A stretch of DNA of 64,000 nucleotides from Chloroflexi bacterium 54-19 (GCA_001898225.1 MKTJ01000051.1:1-64000); one strand, 5' to 3'. Positions 41,763 to 51,199 are shown, numbered from the stretch's first letter. Notes: generated by a model not told the origin, from the sequence alone. Made by a program: numbers and translations.

Positions 41763-44746
41763 TCAATACAAGTCCACATTATAGTGGTTCAATTCATAAG
41801 GAAGTTGTGTTAGAAGACCATATTGTTAGTCAGCTTGTGCAAAATCAGGGATATGAAAAACGCAGTCCGAATGACTATAACCGACCTTTAGCTCTTGATA
41901 AGGAATTAGTCGTTAAGTTTATACGCAATACACAACCGGAAGAGTGGCAGAAACTTGAGGCTCAATATACAACTGCCGCTGAAGCAGAATTCATTAAACA
42001 ACTGGAAAGAGCGTTAAAAACCCGTTCTACTCTTGATGTATTGCGCCAGGGCTTCAAAATGATTCCTGGTATTAAGTTCTCGCTGTGCTTTTTTAAGCCA
42101 GCATCCAACCTAAATCCTAATCTAGTCCAACAATATAAAGCCAACATTCTTAGTGTAATTCAACAGGTACGGTACAGCCAGAAAAACGAAAATGAAATTG
42201 ACATTGTGTTATTTGTCAATGGAATTCCTGTTTCTACCATAGAGCTCAAAAATCTCGTTACTGGTTCAACGTTCCGCCATGCTGAAAAGCAGTACCGACA
42301 AGACCGGTCACCGGCTGGGGAACCGTTATTAACATTTAAGCGGGGAGCACTCGTTCATTTTGCTCTAGATGAGGACAATGTCTCAATGACAACCCGGCTG
42401 CAAAATGGAAAAACGATCTTTTTACCTTTTAATCGTGGGCGAGAAGGTGGGGCAGGAAACCCCGACATACCAAATGAATTTCGGGTTGCTTTTCTTTATA
42501 AAGACTTGCCAAACGGAAAGGCCGTTTTTTCTCGTGAAAACTGGCTTAATATTATTGGTCGGTTTATGCACCTTGAAACGGCTGAAGAGACCGAGGGCAA
42601 GGAGAAAATGATTTTTCCTCGGTTCCAGCAGTTTGATGCTGTTACTAAGATGATGAACCATGCTCGCAGCTTTGGAACAGGTAAAAATTACCTTATCCAG
42701 CATTCGGCAGGCTCGGGTAAATCAAACACTATTGCTTGGGTTGCTCACCAGGCAATAAATCTTCACAATGAACAAGACCAACCCATTTTTGATACAGTCA
42801 TTATTGTTACTGATCGCATTGTTCTTGACCGGCAGCTTCAAAGTACCGTTTCTCAATTTGAGCAAACAAGTGGAGTAGTAAAGAAAATTGATGGCACTTC
42901 CCGCCAACTTAAACAGGCTATTCTCGATGGGGCGCGTATCATTATTACTACAATCCAAAAGTTTGGTACTGACCATTTGAAGGAAATATCTGGACAGGGA
43001 AACCGAAAATTTGCCATCTTAGTTGATGAAGCACACGGCTCACAATCCGGTAAAAGCGCGCAAGCATTAACCGAAACTCTAACCCGTGAGGCAAGTTCAA
43101 GCGATGATATTGAAGATATAATCGCAGAGTATCAGAAGAGCCGAGGTCCCCAGCCGAATATCAGTTATTTTGCTTTCACTGCTACCCCCCGGAATGTCAC
43201 TCTAGAGCGATTTGGTACTCGTGGGACTGATGGCTTACCTCATCCTTTTCACCTCTATTCTATGCGGCAAGCGATTGAAGAAGGCTTTATTCTCGACGTA
43301 CTCCAAAACTATATGACGTATAAAGCCTATTATGAGCTTGAAAAAACCATTGAGGATGATCCCATTTTGAAAAGCAAACAGGCACAACCAAGAGTTGCCC
43401 GATTTGCGCAACTCCACCCAACGGCAATCGGCCAAAAGGTGGAAGTTATTGTTGAGCATTTTCGCCGCCATGTTATGAAGGAAATAAACGGCCAAGCGAA
43501 GGCCATGGTTGTTACCCAAAGCCGTGAGGCGGCACTAAAATACTACTTTGGTACAAGAGACTATATTAAGAAACAGGGCTATACCGATGTGAAGGCACTT
43601 GTTGCCTTTTCAGGTGAGTTAAAGGTGAATGGAGAGACGTGGGCTGAACCACTGATTAATGGCTTCTCCGAGAGCGAATTACCCGACAAATTCAACGGTT
43701 CAGAATATCAGATTTTGATTGTTGCTGAAAAATACCAGACCGGTTTTGACCAGCCCAAATTATGCGCAATGTACGTTGACCGTAAATTAGCTGGTCTTCA
43801 GGCCGTGCAAACCCTTTCTCGTCTAAACAGAACCGAGCCAGGTAAAAATAAAACATTCGTACTTGATTTTCAAAACTCTATTGAGGAAATTCAAGATGCA
43901 TTCAAACCGTTCTATGAAGTAAGCGAAATAGAAGAAACATCAGACCCAAATCAAATTTATACTTTAGAGGATCGTCTTACCAAATTTGGTATTCTTGACC
44001 AAAAGGAAATTGACCGCTTTTCTGAGGTTTTCTACAAAAATGAACTTGTCTCTGCTGACCGTATTCAACTTGAAGGATTAGTACGCCAGGCTGTAAAACG
44101 ATTTGACATACAGCTTGATGAGGGCAAGCAAGAGGAATTTCGCCAACTTCTAAAGAGCTATAGCCGCTTTTACAGCTTTGTTGCTCAAGTTGTGCATCTT
44201 GATGACCCCAGCCTTGAAAAGCTCTATTCTTATGCAACCTGGTTAGTAAGACTTTTACCAAATCGTGATGTTCCGGCGGATATTGAAATAACCGAGGATA
44301 TGGTTCGGCTCCATGCCTTCAAAATCGAACAAAAGGAATCAGGAAGCGCCTCACTGAAACCTGGCGACCGACAAGCTCTTACGCCAATCAAGGAATTTGG
44401 TGCAAGTCCTTATACGGAGGATGAAAAACGTACTCTATCTGAGATTATTTCCTCCTTCAACGAACGGCATGGCACACAATTTACCGAGGCTGATTTTCTT
44501 CGCTTTGAGCAAGTAAATAAAGAAATTATGGACGAAAATATGACTGAAATGCTACGTAGTAACCCACCAGACGTGGTATTTGCGGCCTTCAGCCAAGCTT
44601 TTTTCAAAGGTGCTATCCGTCTTTTCCAACGCGAAGCAGATATGAAGAATATTGTACTCACGGATGCTAAGGCCCGTGAACAAGCTATTCAACACTTTTT
44701 TAATAGGGCATTGAGAGAAGCGAAAGAGCAAAATAATACTGTGTAA
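41759..44746 (+). CDS. hsdR: Type I restriction endonuclease/translocase subunit
   Basis: A 995-residue HsdR that cuts unmodified DNA after ATP-driven translocation. The N-terminal PD-(D/E)xK nuclease core is visible as E-I-D-I-V-L-F followed by E162-L-K164. The superfamily 2 helicase has Walker A A-G-S-G-K-S near residues 317-322 and a D-E-A-H box at 423-426, with motif III F-A-F-T-A-T-P behind it and motif VI around L-S-R-L-N-R. All expected parts are present, so the system looks intact. A bidirectional hairpin terminator follows at 44798-44842. Confidence 0.95.
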   Translation: MINTSPHYSGSIHKEVVLEDHIVSQLVQNQGYEKRSPNDYNRPLALDKELVVKFIRNTQPEEWQKLEAQYTTAAEAEFIKQLERALKTRSTLDVLRQGFKMIPGIKFSLCFFKPASNLNPNLVQQYKANILSVIQQVRYSQKNENEIDIVLFVNGIPVSTIELKNLVTGSTFRHAEKQYRQDRSPAGEPLLTFKRGALVHFALDEDNVSMTTRLQNGKTIFLPFNRGREGGAGNPDIPNEFRVAFLYKDLPNGKAVFSRENWLNIIGRFMHLETAEETEGKEKMIFPRFQQFDAVTKMMNHARSFGTGKNYLIQHSAGSGKSNTIAWVAHQAINLHNEQDQPIFDTVIIVTDRIVLDRQLQSTVSQFEQTSGVVKKIDGTSRQLKQAILDGARIIITTIQKFGTDHLKEISGQGNRKFAILVDEAHGSQSGKSAQALTETLTREASSSDDIEDIIAEYQKSRGPQPNISYFAFTATPRNVTLERFGTRGTDGLPHPFHLYSMRQAIEEGFILDVLQNYMTYKAYYELEKTIEDDPILKSKQAQPRVARFAQLHPTAIGQKVEVIVEHFRRHVMKEINGQAKAMVVTQSREAALKYYFGTRDYIKKQGYTDVKALVAFSGELKVNGETWAEPLINGFSESELPDKFNGSEYQILIVAEKYQTGFDQPKLCAMYVDRKLAGLQAVQTLSRLNRTEPGKNKTFVLDFQNSIEEIQDAFKPFYEVSEIEETSDPNQIYTLEDRLTKFGILDQKEIDRFSEVFYKNELVSADRIQLEGLVRQAVKRFDIQLDEGKQEEFRQLLKSYSRFYSFVAQVVHLDDPSLEKLYSYATWLVRLLPNRDVPADIEITEDMVRLHAFKIEQKESGSASLKPGDRQALTPIKEFGASPYTEDEKRTLSEIISSFNERHGTQFTEADFLRFEQVNKEIMDENMTEMLRSNPPDVVFAAFSQAFFKGAIRLFQREADMKNIVLTDAKAREQAIQHFFNRALREAKEQNNTV

Positions 44747-44797
44747 CATTATGACAAAATAAAAAGGTATTTCAATTAAAAGTCTTGGTTAATGGGG

Positions 44798-44842
44798 GAT
44801 AGGGAAGGTGCTACTGTTTCATCGGACAGCTTACCTTCCCTA
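44798..44842. terminator. Hairpin terminator between convergent hsdR and the DUF1883 operon
   Basis: Perfect 11-bp arms (44798-44808 and 44832-44842) pair ATAGGGAAGGT with its complement around a 23-base loop that can extend the stem partly. It lies midway between two convergent genes, which fits a shared transcription end. T-runs on either side are weak, so termination may be inefficient or factor-assisted. Confidence 0.55.
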
Positions 44843-44852
44843 TTTATGCTTG

Positions 44853-45179
44853 TTATGCACACCGCCTTACTGTGGGCTGGTTAAAGAAAGCAACAAGATT
44901 ACCTCCAGTAAAGCCGGGGTTATTTAACCCAAATCTTACCCAGAGGTTGTATAATTCCTCCTCGTATTCGTTAGGTGAGCGACCTCCACCACCGCCCCTT
45001 TGGGGACAATCTCCTGTGGCAAGGTATAGGTCTACAAACGGAGAAGAGCACTTAATGGTTACGAAAACGCAAGCTGGCTCTCCTTCCCTGCGTCGCCGTT
45101 CTACTTGCTGTGCAATCCAGCCATCACCGTGGCCATCCACCTGAGTTTTCAGGTCATTGCCGATTTTTATCTCAATCAT
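44853..45179 (-). CDS. Small conserved protein paired with the DUF1883 gene
   Basis: This 108-residue protein of unknown function has an N-terminal helix and strand part (W-I-A-Q-Q-V-E-R-R-R-R-E-G), then V-C/A-x-F-V-T-I, a Gly-rich stretch (G-G-G-G-G-R-S-P-N near residue 62) and a conserved-looking end N-N-P-G-F-T-G-G-N-L-V-A-F-F. From memory, similar small proteins occur beside DUF1883 genes, but this could not be checked. It follows the DUF1883 gene by 40 bases and should be co-transcribed with it under the XRE/ImmA-linked operator. Confidence 0.55.
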   Translation of the reverse strand: MIEIKIGNDLKTQVDGHGDGWIAQQVERRRREGEPACVFVTIKCSSPFVDLYLATGDCPQRGGGGGRSPNEYEEELYNLWVRFGLNNPGFTGGNLVAFFNQPTVRRCA

Positions 45180-45219
45180 ACGTTGCCCTGTCCTTATACC
45201 TGGTTACTTTTTGTCGTTG

Positions 45220-45477
45220 TTAAATGAGTCGGGCCGAGGCCTTGATTTGGCCGGACCCTTCCCCCAGATCAATTACCACATGCCAATTGCCTGTACTTGG
45301 TACAGGCAGATGTACTGGGGAAACTTTGGCTAATCCGCCGAAGTAGTTATACTGCCGGTTCTGGCAATAGTGTTGGTAATTAATCGAGTCAAGTAGTAAA
45401 ACATTTGCCTGCTTATCAAGAGTAACCTCAATTGTGTCCCCTCTAGAAGCATAAAAAGGGTAATGTAGGTGATCCAC
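45220..45477 (-). CDS. DUF1883-family protein
   Basis: An 85-residue protein that starts at a GTG preceded by G-G-A-G-G-T. The pattern H-L-H-Y at the start, G-D-T-I-E-V-T-L-D-K-Q-A-N-V-L-L-L-D, then Y-F-G-G-L-A and P-S-T-G-N-W-H-V-V-I-D-L-G at the end matches DUF1883. This short beta-sandwich-like family is often fused to or encoded near TIR domains. A TIR protein is encoded 8 kb away in this same island. Function is unknown; a role as a sensor or effector partner in defence is inferred. Confidence 0.75.
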   Translation of the reverse strand: MDHLHYPFYASRGDTIEVTLDKQANVLLLDSINYQHYCQNRQYNYFGGLAKVSPVHLPVPSTGNWHVVIDLGEGSGQIKASARLI

Positions 45478-45543
45478 ATTTACCTCCTATTCACGGTGAA
45501 ACCAATTGCGGGTATTTATCGAAGATTTTTGGATTGCTTGCCC

Positions 45544-45569
45544 GCTATACCGCTAATCCGCTGAATAGC
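45544..45569 (-). promoter_or_regulatory. Putative XRE operator upstream of the DUF1883 operon
   Basis: The 18-bp imperfect palindrome GCTAATCCGCTGAATAGC (45552-45569) matches 15 of 18 positions of the site at 46656-46673 that overlaps the -10 box of the XRE gene. A second, poorer overlapping copy starts at 45544. The site lies 75-92 bases ahead of the DUF1883 GTG start, close to a TATGCT -10-like box at 45572-45577. Control by the XRE protein is the natural reading. Confidence 0.55.
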
Positions 45570-45630
45570 GTAGCATAATTTCAAAAAAAAAGCAAATTAC
45601 TAATCTGCTTTTAAAAGTAAATCTCTTTGA

Positions 45631-46317
45631 CTAGTTTGTCAAATATCCTAGTTTAATTAATCGGATCATAGCCGCATCTTTTGAAACATCAAAGCCACTT
45701 GCTATTTTTATGACCAACTCATCAGCCATAGATGAATAAGCCTTGAAAGGCGGGTAAACTCGGTAACGATTAAAGAAATTGCCAGCAGTCTCATTTACAA
45801 AAGTAATGGGCATTAAAAAGGCACCAGAAGCATAATTAGCTTGCCATTCCATCCAATCATGTATCTGAATGTTAGAAATAATCTCACGGTTACATCCGTG
45901 TAAGGCGTTTTTACTCTCATTTCCTATTTGTTCCCGATATAGGAATTCTGCTTCCCACAATGGCCCATGAAATTTAACATGTCCATATTCATGGGTAAGA
46001 GTTGTTCGGAGTCGGTGCTCACTAAAGCCGCAAGAAAGCTCATTTGTAATTTTCACAGTAGGTTTTTGATTTGGAAAAAAGCTTGTAACACCATGAACTT
46101 CCCCTTTGAATTCAGACAAATCTGCGTAGAGGTCTAAATCATAGGCATCTTTCTCAATAAGTTTTGTAAGTTCATCAGTGGGTATTGGCAGAATTAGTTT
46201 GCCACAGTTTTCCTGCATATGTTGAGTAATGATTTCCTCACATTTATAATCCAATTCCTTTGGTTGATAATGTGGACGCTTATGAAAGCGATTTGTTTTA
46301 TCCGGAACGAATTTCAT
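45631..46317 (-). CDS. ImmA/IrrE-family metallopeptidase
   Basis: This 228-residue protease has the zinc motif H-E-Y-G-H at residues 109-113 in the context L-T-H-E-Y-G-H-V-K-F-H. It also shows the family's Q-A-N-Y-A-S-G-A-F-L-M-P segment with W-x-A-N before it, near residues 160-172. ImmA-type enzymes cleave or inactivate a partner XRE repressor in response to a signal. The gene starts three bases after the XRE gene stop, the classical arrangement. The target is therefore most likely the neighbouring repressor and its operators. Confidence 0.9.
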   Translation of the reverse strand: MKFVPDKTNRFHKRPHYQPKELDYKCEEIITQHMQENCGKLILPIPTDELTKLIEKDAYDLDLYADLSEFKGEVHGVTSFFPNQKPTVKITNELSCGFSEHRLRTTLTHEYGHVKFHGPLWEAEFLYREQIGNESKNALHGCNREIISNIQIHDWMEWQANYASGAFLMPITFVNETAGNFFNRYRVYPPFKAYSSMADELVIKIASGFDVSKDAAMIRLIKLGYLTN

Positions 46318-46320
46318 TAC

Positions 46321-46632
46321 TTATGAATCCCTTATAACTTTACGAAATGCGTTGTAAGCTGCAACAACTTTTTCTGGATCTGCACCTGTATCTCTTATAT
46401 CTGATGTAAGTTCGTTTGCAAGATAATACAAGTATTCCGGAGCTACTTGCAGTGCCTCTGCTAATTGGTCAATAAAAAAGGGGGAGGGTGGGTTTCGTTT
46501 ATCATGTTCAATATCATTAAGGTATTGTGGTGATATTGGTTGTCCATCCTCTTTTTTAATTTTACTAGCAAGTTCTTTTTGGCTTAAATACGCTTTTTTT
46601 CTGGCGGAAGCGATTACTTGACCAAATGTCAT
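46321..46632 (-). CDS. XRE-family helix-turn-helix repressor
   Basis: The start at 46632 is chosen because A-A-G-G-A-G-A-G precedes it; an upstream ATG at 46659 lies inside the promoter. The 103-residue protein has an XRE domain (about residues 5-70) with V-I-A-S-A-R-K-K, L-S-Q-K-E-L-A-S-K-I and I-S-P-Q-Y-L-N-D-I-E as the helix-turn-helix, then a helical tail. It forms a repressor-protease pair with the downstream ImmA-like gene. Its own -10 box overlaps the operator, indicating autoregulation. Confidence 0.9.
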   Translation of the reverse strand: MTFGQVIASARKKAYLSQKELASKIKKEDGQPISPQYLNDIEHDKRNPPSPFFIDQLAEALQVAPEYLYYLANELTSDIRDTGADPEKVVAAYNAFRKVIRDS

Positions 46633-46655
46633 TTTGTCTCTCCTTCTTCTAATTT

Positions 46656-46694
46656 GCAAATCCGCAGATTAGCAGATATTTTTAAGGTTGTCAA
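46656..46694 (-). promoter_or_regulatory. Autoregulated promoter of the XRE/ImmA operon
   Basis: Reading leftward, a consensus TTGACA -35 box (46689-46694) is separated by 17 bases from TAATCT (46666-46671). The 18-bp imperfect palindrome GCAAATCCGCAGATTAGC (46656-46673) covers that -10 box. A bound dimer would block RNA polymerase. The XRE start codon follows 23 bases further on. Confidence 0.65.
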
Positions 46695-46968
46695 AATACC
46701 ACCGGTCATGAGAAATTCTTTTTAAGGTGAGAATTTATTCACGTCGTAAATTGTATAATTTACGACATTGGAAAATAACATTGTTTATATTGCTCTGGAG
46801 CCTTAAAACCATTTTTATAATACCATTAACGAACCTAAAAAATGTGTGAAAAGACTTATAATAGTTGTATATTACCTCTATGGGTCTTGTATCTTCTGAG
46901 AGAGAATTTACAATCATATTGATATAAAGAACTTTTTTATTGGTTGTTGCCCAACAGAAGGAAATCAA
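46695..46968. other. Intergenic stretch with a perfect palindrome
   Basis: Nothing in this stretch is a credible gene. It contains a perfect palindrome with 10-bp arms (GTCGTAAATT / AATTTACGAC, 46743-46766, 4-base spacer). A hairpin at this position lies downstream of the large sedolisin gene's stop in the leftward reading frame, but no T-tract accompanies it, so an operator or a protein-binding site is as likely as a terminator. Confidence 0.4.
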
Positions 46969-49900
46969 CTAAGGTTTTATAACAGTGCACCTCATAACAT
47001 TATTTGTAGACAGCACTTCTAGACCAACACCTTTACGGTTATAAATTTGTATATTCTCGATTGTATTTTGCCCCATAAGTTCAAAAACTGGGCCTTCAAT
47101 TGAATTGGCATTTATTGCTTGAGAAGGTTCTGATGAACAAGAACCACCTGACAGATTAACACCTTGTTTAAGAGGTGGTAACGGTCCTGTTAGAGTGAGG
47201 ACACCACCTGGAATATTTAAGGCAATGGTTTGGCCGGCGGTAGTTTGGGTAATAGCATTTGATAAGGTACCATTTATATTTCCTGTACCATTATCGGTAT
47301 TTACATTCACACAAACCGTATTAATTGAAAATGAAGGCGGATTTGTTGTCCAGTATGATGTTGCTTCTGCCTGAGATGAAGGAGTTGTAGCGCAATTTGG
47401 AGTAGGATACTTATCTGCTGTGGACCAGATACCATAAGGATCATAAGAAACATTATTTATTCTTAGATCAAAATGTAAGTAAAAACCAGTATTGGTTCCG
47501 GTATTACCTGCATATCCGATTATATCGCCTCTTTTAACAGGTTTTGGACTTCCGTCGGCTGGAAGGGGGCTACTCATTAAATTTCCATAATAGGTATTGT
47601 AAGTCATTCCGTGAATGGTTGTATGTGTTATCCAAACTGCATTTCCTTCTCTTGGAGAAATACAATTCCAACAAGCTGTACCATCTGCTGCAGCAAGGAC
47701 AGGGAAACTAACCCAATCAGAACCATTTTTAGTTCCTTTAATATAATCTATCCCGCAATTTAAGTTATTAATCGGATTATTGTCAGGGTTTGGTAGTGTT
47801 GAAGTACATTTTGCGCTAGTTGGAGTGAAGTTATAGAACCAACCTTGTTGGATATTCATTTTCGGATCATAGGGAAATGGTAGAGTTAAAAAGTTTATAC
47901 TCGGCAAATTTTGTGCTGCATTATTTAAAATACTTAAGCCTGAAGTAGTACCGAACAATTCATTTCCATTTTTATCAATGGCAATTGAATTTATGGCATT
48001 ACTAACAATCCCTGAATTTGAAGTGTTATAAACCGTCCAATTAGAACCATCGAACTTTGCAGCTCCACCATTAACAGCAGCAAACCATTTTTCTCCGTTT
48101 GGACCAATAATTATTCTTTGAACCCAATTGGAAGGAAGGCCAGAATTGCCGGTATTGTAATTTTTCCAATTTGTTCCATCAAAGGTGGTAACACCTTCAC
48201 CTACATTATACCCACCAAACCATTTCATACCATTGCTATCAATAGCAACTGATATTATTGCGTCATTAGGTAAACCAGAATTTGCGTGATTATATACTGT
48301 CCAATTAGCTCCATCAAAATGAACTACCCCTGATTGAGTTGTGAACCATTTAGACCCATCTTTATCTATTGCAATTTCATTTACCCCCCCAGGTAAACCA
48401 GAATTGGTTGAATCATAAATAGCCCAGGTAGTACCATCAAAATGGGCTACCCCATTTACGGTACCAAACCACTTCGACCCATCCTGGTCAATAGTAATGC
48501 CGAAAATACTTCCATTAATGTTGGGGGTTACTGGTAGAGGTGAATTTGAAGAATTATAAACTGTCCAGGTAGTTCCATCAAAATGAGCAACTCCTCCGTA
48601 AGCAGTACTAATCCACTTTGTACCATCATTATCAATAGTTATAGCATGAATATCATTACTGGGTAGTCCTGAATTAGCCGTAGTATAAATGGTCCAATTT
48701 GTTCCATCGAAATGGGCTAATCCACCTCCGTATGTCCCAATCCATTTAGACCCATCTTTATCAAGAGTTATAACATTAATGTAATCAGAAGGTAAGGGTG
48801 AATTTGCTGAAGTATATGTTTGCCAAGCAGGATCGGTAAAAGCCTGGATAAATGTATTTACGTCTTTTAAGGACCCTAAACCTGTTAAATAATCCCATCC
48901 CTGTTTTGCATTAACACCATTATAACCATTGGTTACATCATAGCACCAAAAAGAGCCTGAACAATTGGCATAAATAAATGGGTTTATTCCCCCAACTTGA
49001 CCACCAATTTTTTGAGAAGCTAGAGCAATAACACCGGCTAATAGAGGTGTACTCGCACTTGTACCACCGCGCAGTGGGCAGTTAACTGTTGGGTCACAGT
49101 TATTTTGAAAGATAAGGACGCCAGAAACTGGATCAGCATCTAAACTTATATCAGGTATTACTCTGTTTGGTGAAGTTGAATCATATGAAATATTTCCAGA
49201 TTCGCTAGTGGGATTAATATTTGTTTGAAAATAGGGTCTTGCACTATATTGTGATACCCCTCCGCCTGAGGAACCTCCTTTTGCCTGTATACAGGTTGTG
49301 TTATCATTTACATCATTACAACTCCAACCAAACTCATCCCCCCACGCATTTGTATTACTGTCCCTTAAAAGTTTCGTTCCTCCAACCGCTGTTACTAAAT
49401 CATCAACTGCAGGAAAACTCCCTTCTCCAGCTATTGAATTACTAAACCCACTACATTGAAATATCCCAGAATCACCACTCGAAAAAAGGATGGGGATTCC
49501 TAATGCAGCCGCATTTTGGAAAACAGAATGATAATTGCTTCTTGTTTGAGGATCAAAATAACTTTCACAATATCCCCAACTATTGGAAATAACGTTTACT
49601 TGATCATAAATAGCTTGTTTAATAGAGTTTAATAGATAGCTAAAGTTTACCCCACCATCAGAGCCTGAATTTGCTACATAATAGCGAATATTTGTAGCTG
49701 GGGCAGCAGTTAGTACCATTTGTACATCTAAATTTGCTTCTAAACTTGTATTACCTCCATAACCAACTACGTTAACATTTGGAGTTGGAAGATTATAGTA
49801 GCTAGCCCATCTTTTTACCTCATTAATATCTGGTGCAGTGTCAAGAATTATACCTACGCTTGTTCCTGATCCATCTAAACCAGTTTGCGTTATATTATAG

Positions 49901-50595
49901 GCTGTACGTAAGGTATTGGGGGTGTTTGGCCCTGATGTTGTTGAATTAAGTATATTAAAATTTCCTCTTAAGAAGTGTTTGGGTTTATGTAAACGGTCAA
50001 AGCCAGTTACACCCTTAATACCTTTAGCAATTGAAGCCGGAAGTTTTAATGGTTGTACATTAATAAACCCCTTGTCTCCATTCGTATTAATATGGTATTC
50101 ACTTATAGTTCCAAAAGCTTTATCTAACTCTGTGTTTGGCCCATTTACTACAATCAATAAATGATCTGGACTTTCGTAAGTAATTGTTAGTCCTTTCTTC
50201 GTAAAGAAATTCTTGAGATTCATGACCAATTGCACATCGGGCGAATATAATCGTTTAAATTGTTCTACTGTCAGAAATTTTCGGTATTCAGGTGAATTTG
50301 GGTTTTGGACATTTTGAACAAAAGTTTCCAACTGTCTTTCATTTCTAGGTGTTAATACAATAGATACGCTTGACACCAATTTAGTGGCTGTATTATTTTG
50401 CGGCAAAAGAGTGAAGGATCCAATATCAGGAGATAAACTTCCTGGTAATTCTATTAAAGGATCACTTGTAGATTGTGCAAGGGTAGAAACAGGTAAAAAA
50501 AAGGACGAAAGGAGTCCAAAAAGTGCTAAAAATGAAAAATATACTGTACCCTTTTTTATAGACAAATCAAGCCTCTTTCTGCAAATTAGGGACAA
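46969..50595 (-). CDS. Secreted sedolisin (S53) protease with propeller and M23-like domain
   Basis: This 1208-residue exported protein starts at a TTG and has a signal peptide ending near T-L-A-Q (residue 40). A pro-kumamolisin propeptide (about 50-190) is followed by the S53 protease domain (about 225-560), in which Glu286 and Asp290 (E-A-N-L-D) and Ser513 (G-G-T-S-A-S) make the catalytic set and I-P-D-I-S-L-D-A-D the calcium-side loop. About seven repeats of roughly 45 residues (W-x-x-Y-x-x-x-N-S-x-L-P, then D-G-S-K-W-x-G-T) follow, each like a two-component-regulator propeller blade. Then comes an M23-like domain (near 990-1090) and a parallel beta-helix-like C-terminus. No close architectural precedent is known to me. 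Confidence 0.75.
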   Translation of the reverse strand: MSLICRKRLDLSIKKGTVYFSFLALFGLLSSFFLPVSTLAQSTSDPLIELPGSLSPDIGSFTLLPQNNTATKLVSSVSIVLTPRNERQLETFVQNVQNPNSPEYRKFLTVEQFKRLYSPDVQLVMNLKNFFTKKGLTITYESPDHLLIVVNGPNTELDKAFGTISEYHINTNGDKGFINVQPLKLPASIAKGIKGVTGFDRLHKPKHFLRGNFNILNSTTSGPNTPNTLRTAYNITQTGLDGSGTSVGIILDTAPDINEVKRWASYYNLPTPNVNVVGYGGNTSLEANLDVQMVLTAAPATNIRYYVANSGSDGGVNFSYLLNSIKQAIYDQVNVISNSWGYCESYFDPQTRSNYHSVFQNAAALGIPILFSSGDSGIFQCSGFSNSIAGEGSFPAVDDLVTAVGGTKLLRDSNTNAWGDEFGWSCNDVNDNTTCIQAKGGSSGGGVSQYSARPYFQTNINPTSESGNISYDSTSPNRVIPDISLDADPVSGVLIFQNNCDPTVNCPLRGGTSASTPLLAGVIALASQKIGGQVGGINPFIYANCSGSFWCYDVTNGYNGVNAKQGWDYLTGLGSLKDVNTFIQAFTDPAWQTYTSANSPLPSDYINVITLDKDGSKWIGTYGGGLAHFDGTNWTIYTTANSGLPSNDIHAITIDNDGTKWISTAYGGVAHFDGTTWTVYNSSNSPLPVTPNINGSIFGITIDQDGSKWFGTVNGVAHFDGTTWAIYDSTNSGLPGGVNEIAIDKDGSKWFTTQSGVVHFDGANWTVYNHANSGLPNDAIISVAIDSNGMKWFGGYNVGEGVTTFDGTNWKNYNTGNSGLPSNWVQRIIIGPNGEKWFAAVNGGAAKFDGSNWTVYNTSNSGIVSNAINSIAIDKNGNELFGTTSGLSILNNAAQNLPSINFLTLPFPYDPKMNIQQGWFYNFTPTSAKCTSTLPNPDNNPINNLNCGIDYIKGTKNGSDWVSFPVLAAADGTACWNCISPREGNAVWITHTTIHGMTYNTYYGNLMSSPLPADGSPKPVKRGDIIGYAGNTGTNTGFYLHFDLRINNVSYDPYGIWSTADKYPTPNCATTPSSQAEATSYWTTNPPSFSINTVCVNVNTDNGTGNINGTLSNAITQTTAGQTIALNIPGGVLTLTGPLPPLKQGVNLSGGSCSSEPSQAINANSIEGPVFELMGQNTIENIQIYNRKGVGLEVLSTNNVMRCTVIKP

Positions 50596-50718
50596 AAGTA
50601 TCTGTTAGAATATATACTGGTCTAAATAAATAACAGTAAATATTAGCAATTTGTGTATAGCACACACGTTGCTATTTTGCAGTAAAATCAATATTAATTG
50701 TTAATATATTAACCATCT

Positions 50719-51039
50719 ATGCAGATTAATCCAAATAGATTTGTTAAGATTTCAGTTGGAGTTTTTATTGTAATTCTTATTCTAAATATCAGTCGGTTTG
50801 CGTTTTATGTAATACCAATCGCTACTAAAAAACCAACTTGTATCATTAAATGCAATTTAGGGTGCTTTCAATACTGTGATCCGTCATTTTCTCATATAAA
50901 AGATTATGTAAGTGCTTATGTACAAAAAGACTTAATTATCCTTCAAATATCACTGCTTTATCTTCTTCTTTTATTACTAACAGTAATTTTTTCCTTTATG
51001 GTACAGAATTTAGAAAAGAGACCGAAAGGAAAGCTGTAA
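50719..51039 (+). CDS. Small two-pass membrane protein
   Basis: A 106-residue protein with hydrophobic segments at about residues 9-35 and 72-95. A Cys-rich extracytoplasmic loop lies between them (C-I-I-K-C-N-L-G-C-F-Q-Y-C). No family is recognised. It lies divergent from the sedolisin gene and 160 bases ahead of the HTH-TPR regulator. The four Cys in the loop could bind a metal or form disulphides. Reality of the gene is likely but unproven. Confidence 0.45.
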   Translation: MQINPNRFVKISVGVFIVILILNISRFAFYVIPIATKKPTCIIKCNLGCFQYCDPSFSHIKDYVSAYVQKDLIILQISLLYLLLLLLTVIFSFMVQNLEKRPKGKL

Positions 51040-51199
51040 TCCAAAGCGAAAGGAAAGACATATAATAAATATATTTTAACACACCTTATTTTGATATACT
51101 TTTAAAAAGTTTCTTGAAGAAACCTGGCTAAATTCTATCTAAACCTTCTTTGTTGTAAAATAGATTTAAAAGTCTCATATTTTTATTCAGGATAAAGTT

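Noticed and set aside
46735..46968. A 77-codon leftward open frame behind the sedolisin gene
   Set aside because: No ribosome site, biased composition from AT-rich DNA, and it runs through the perfect palindrome.
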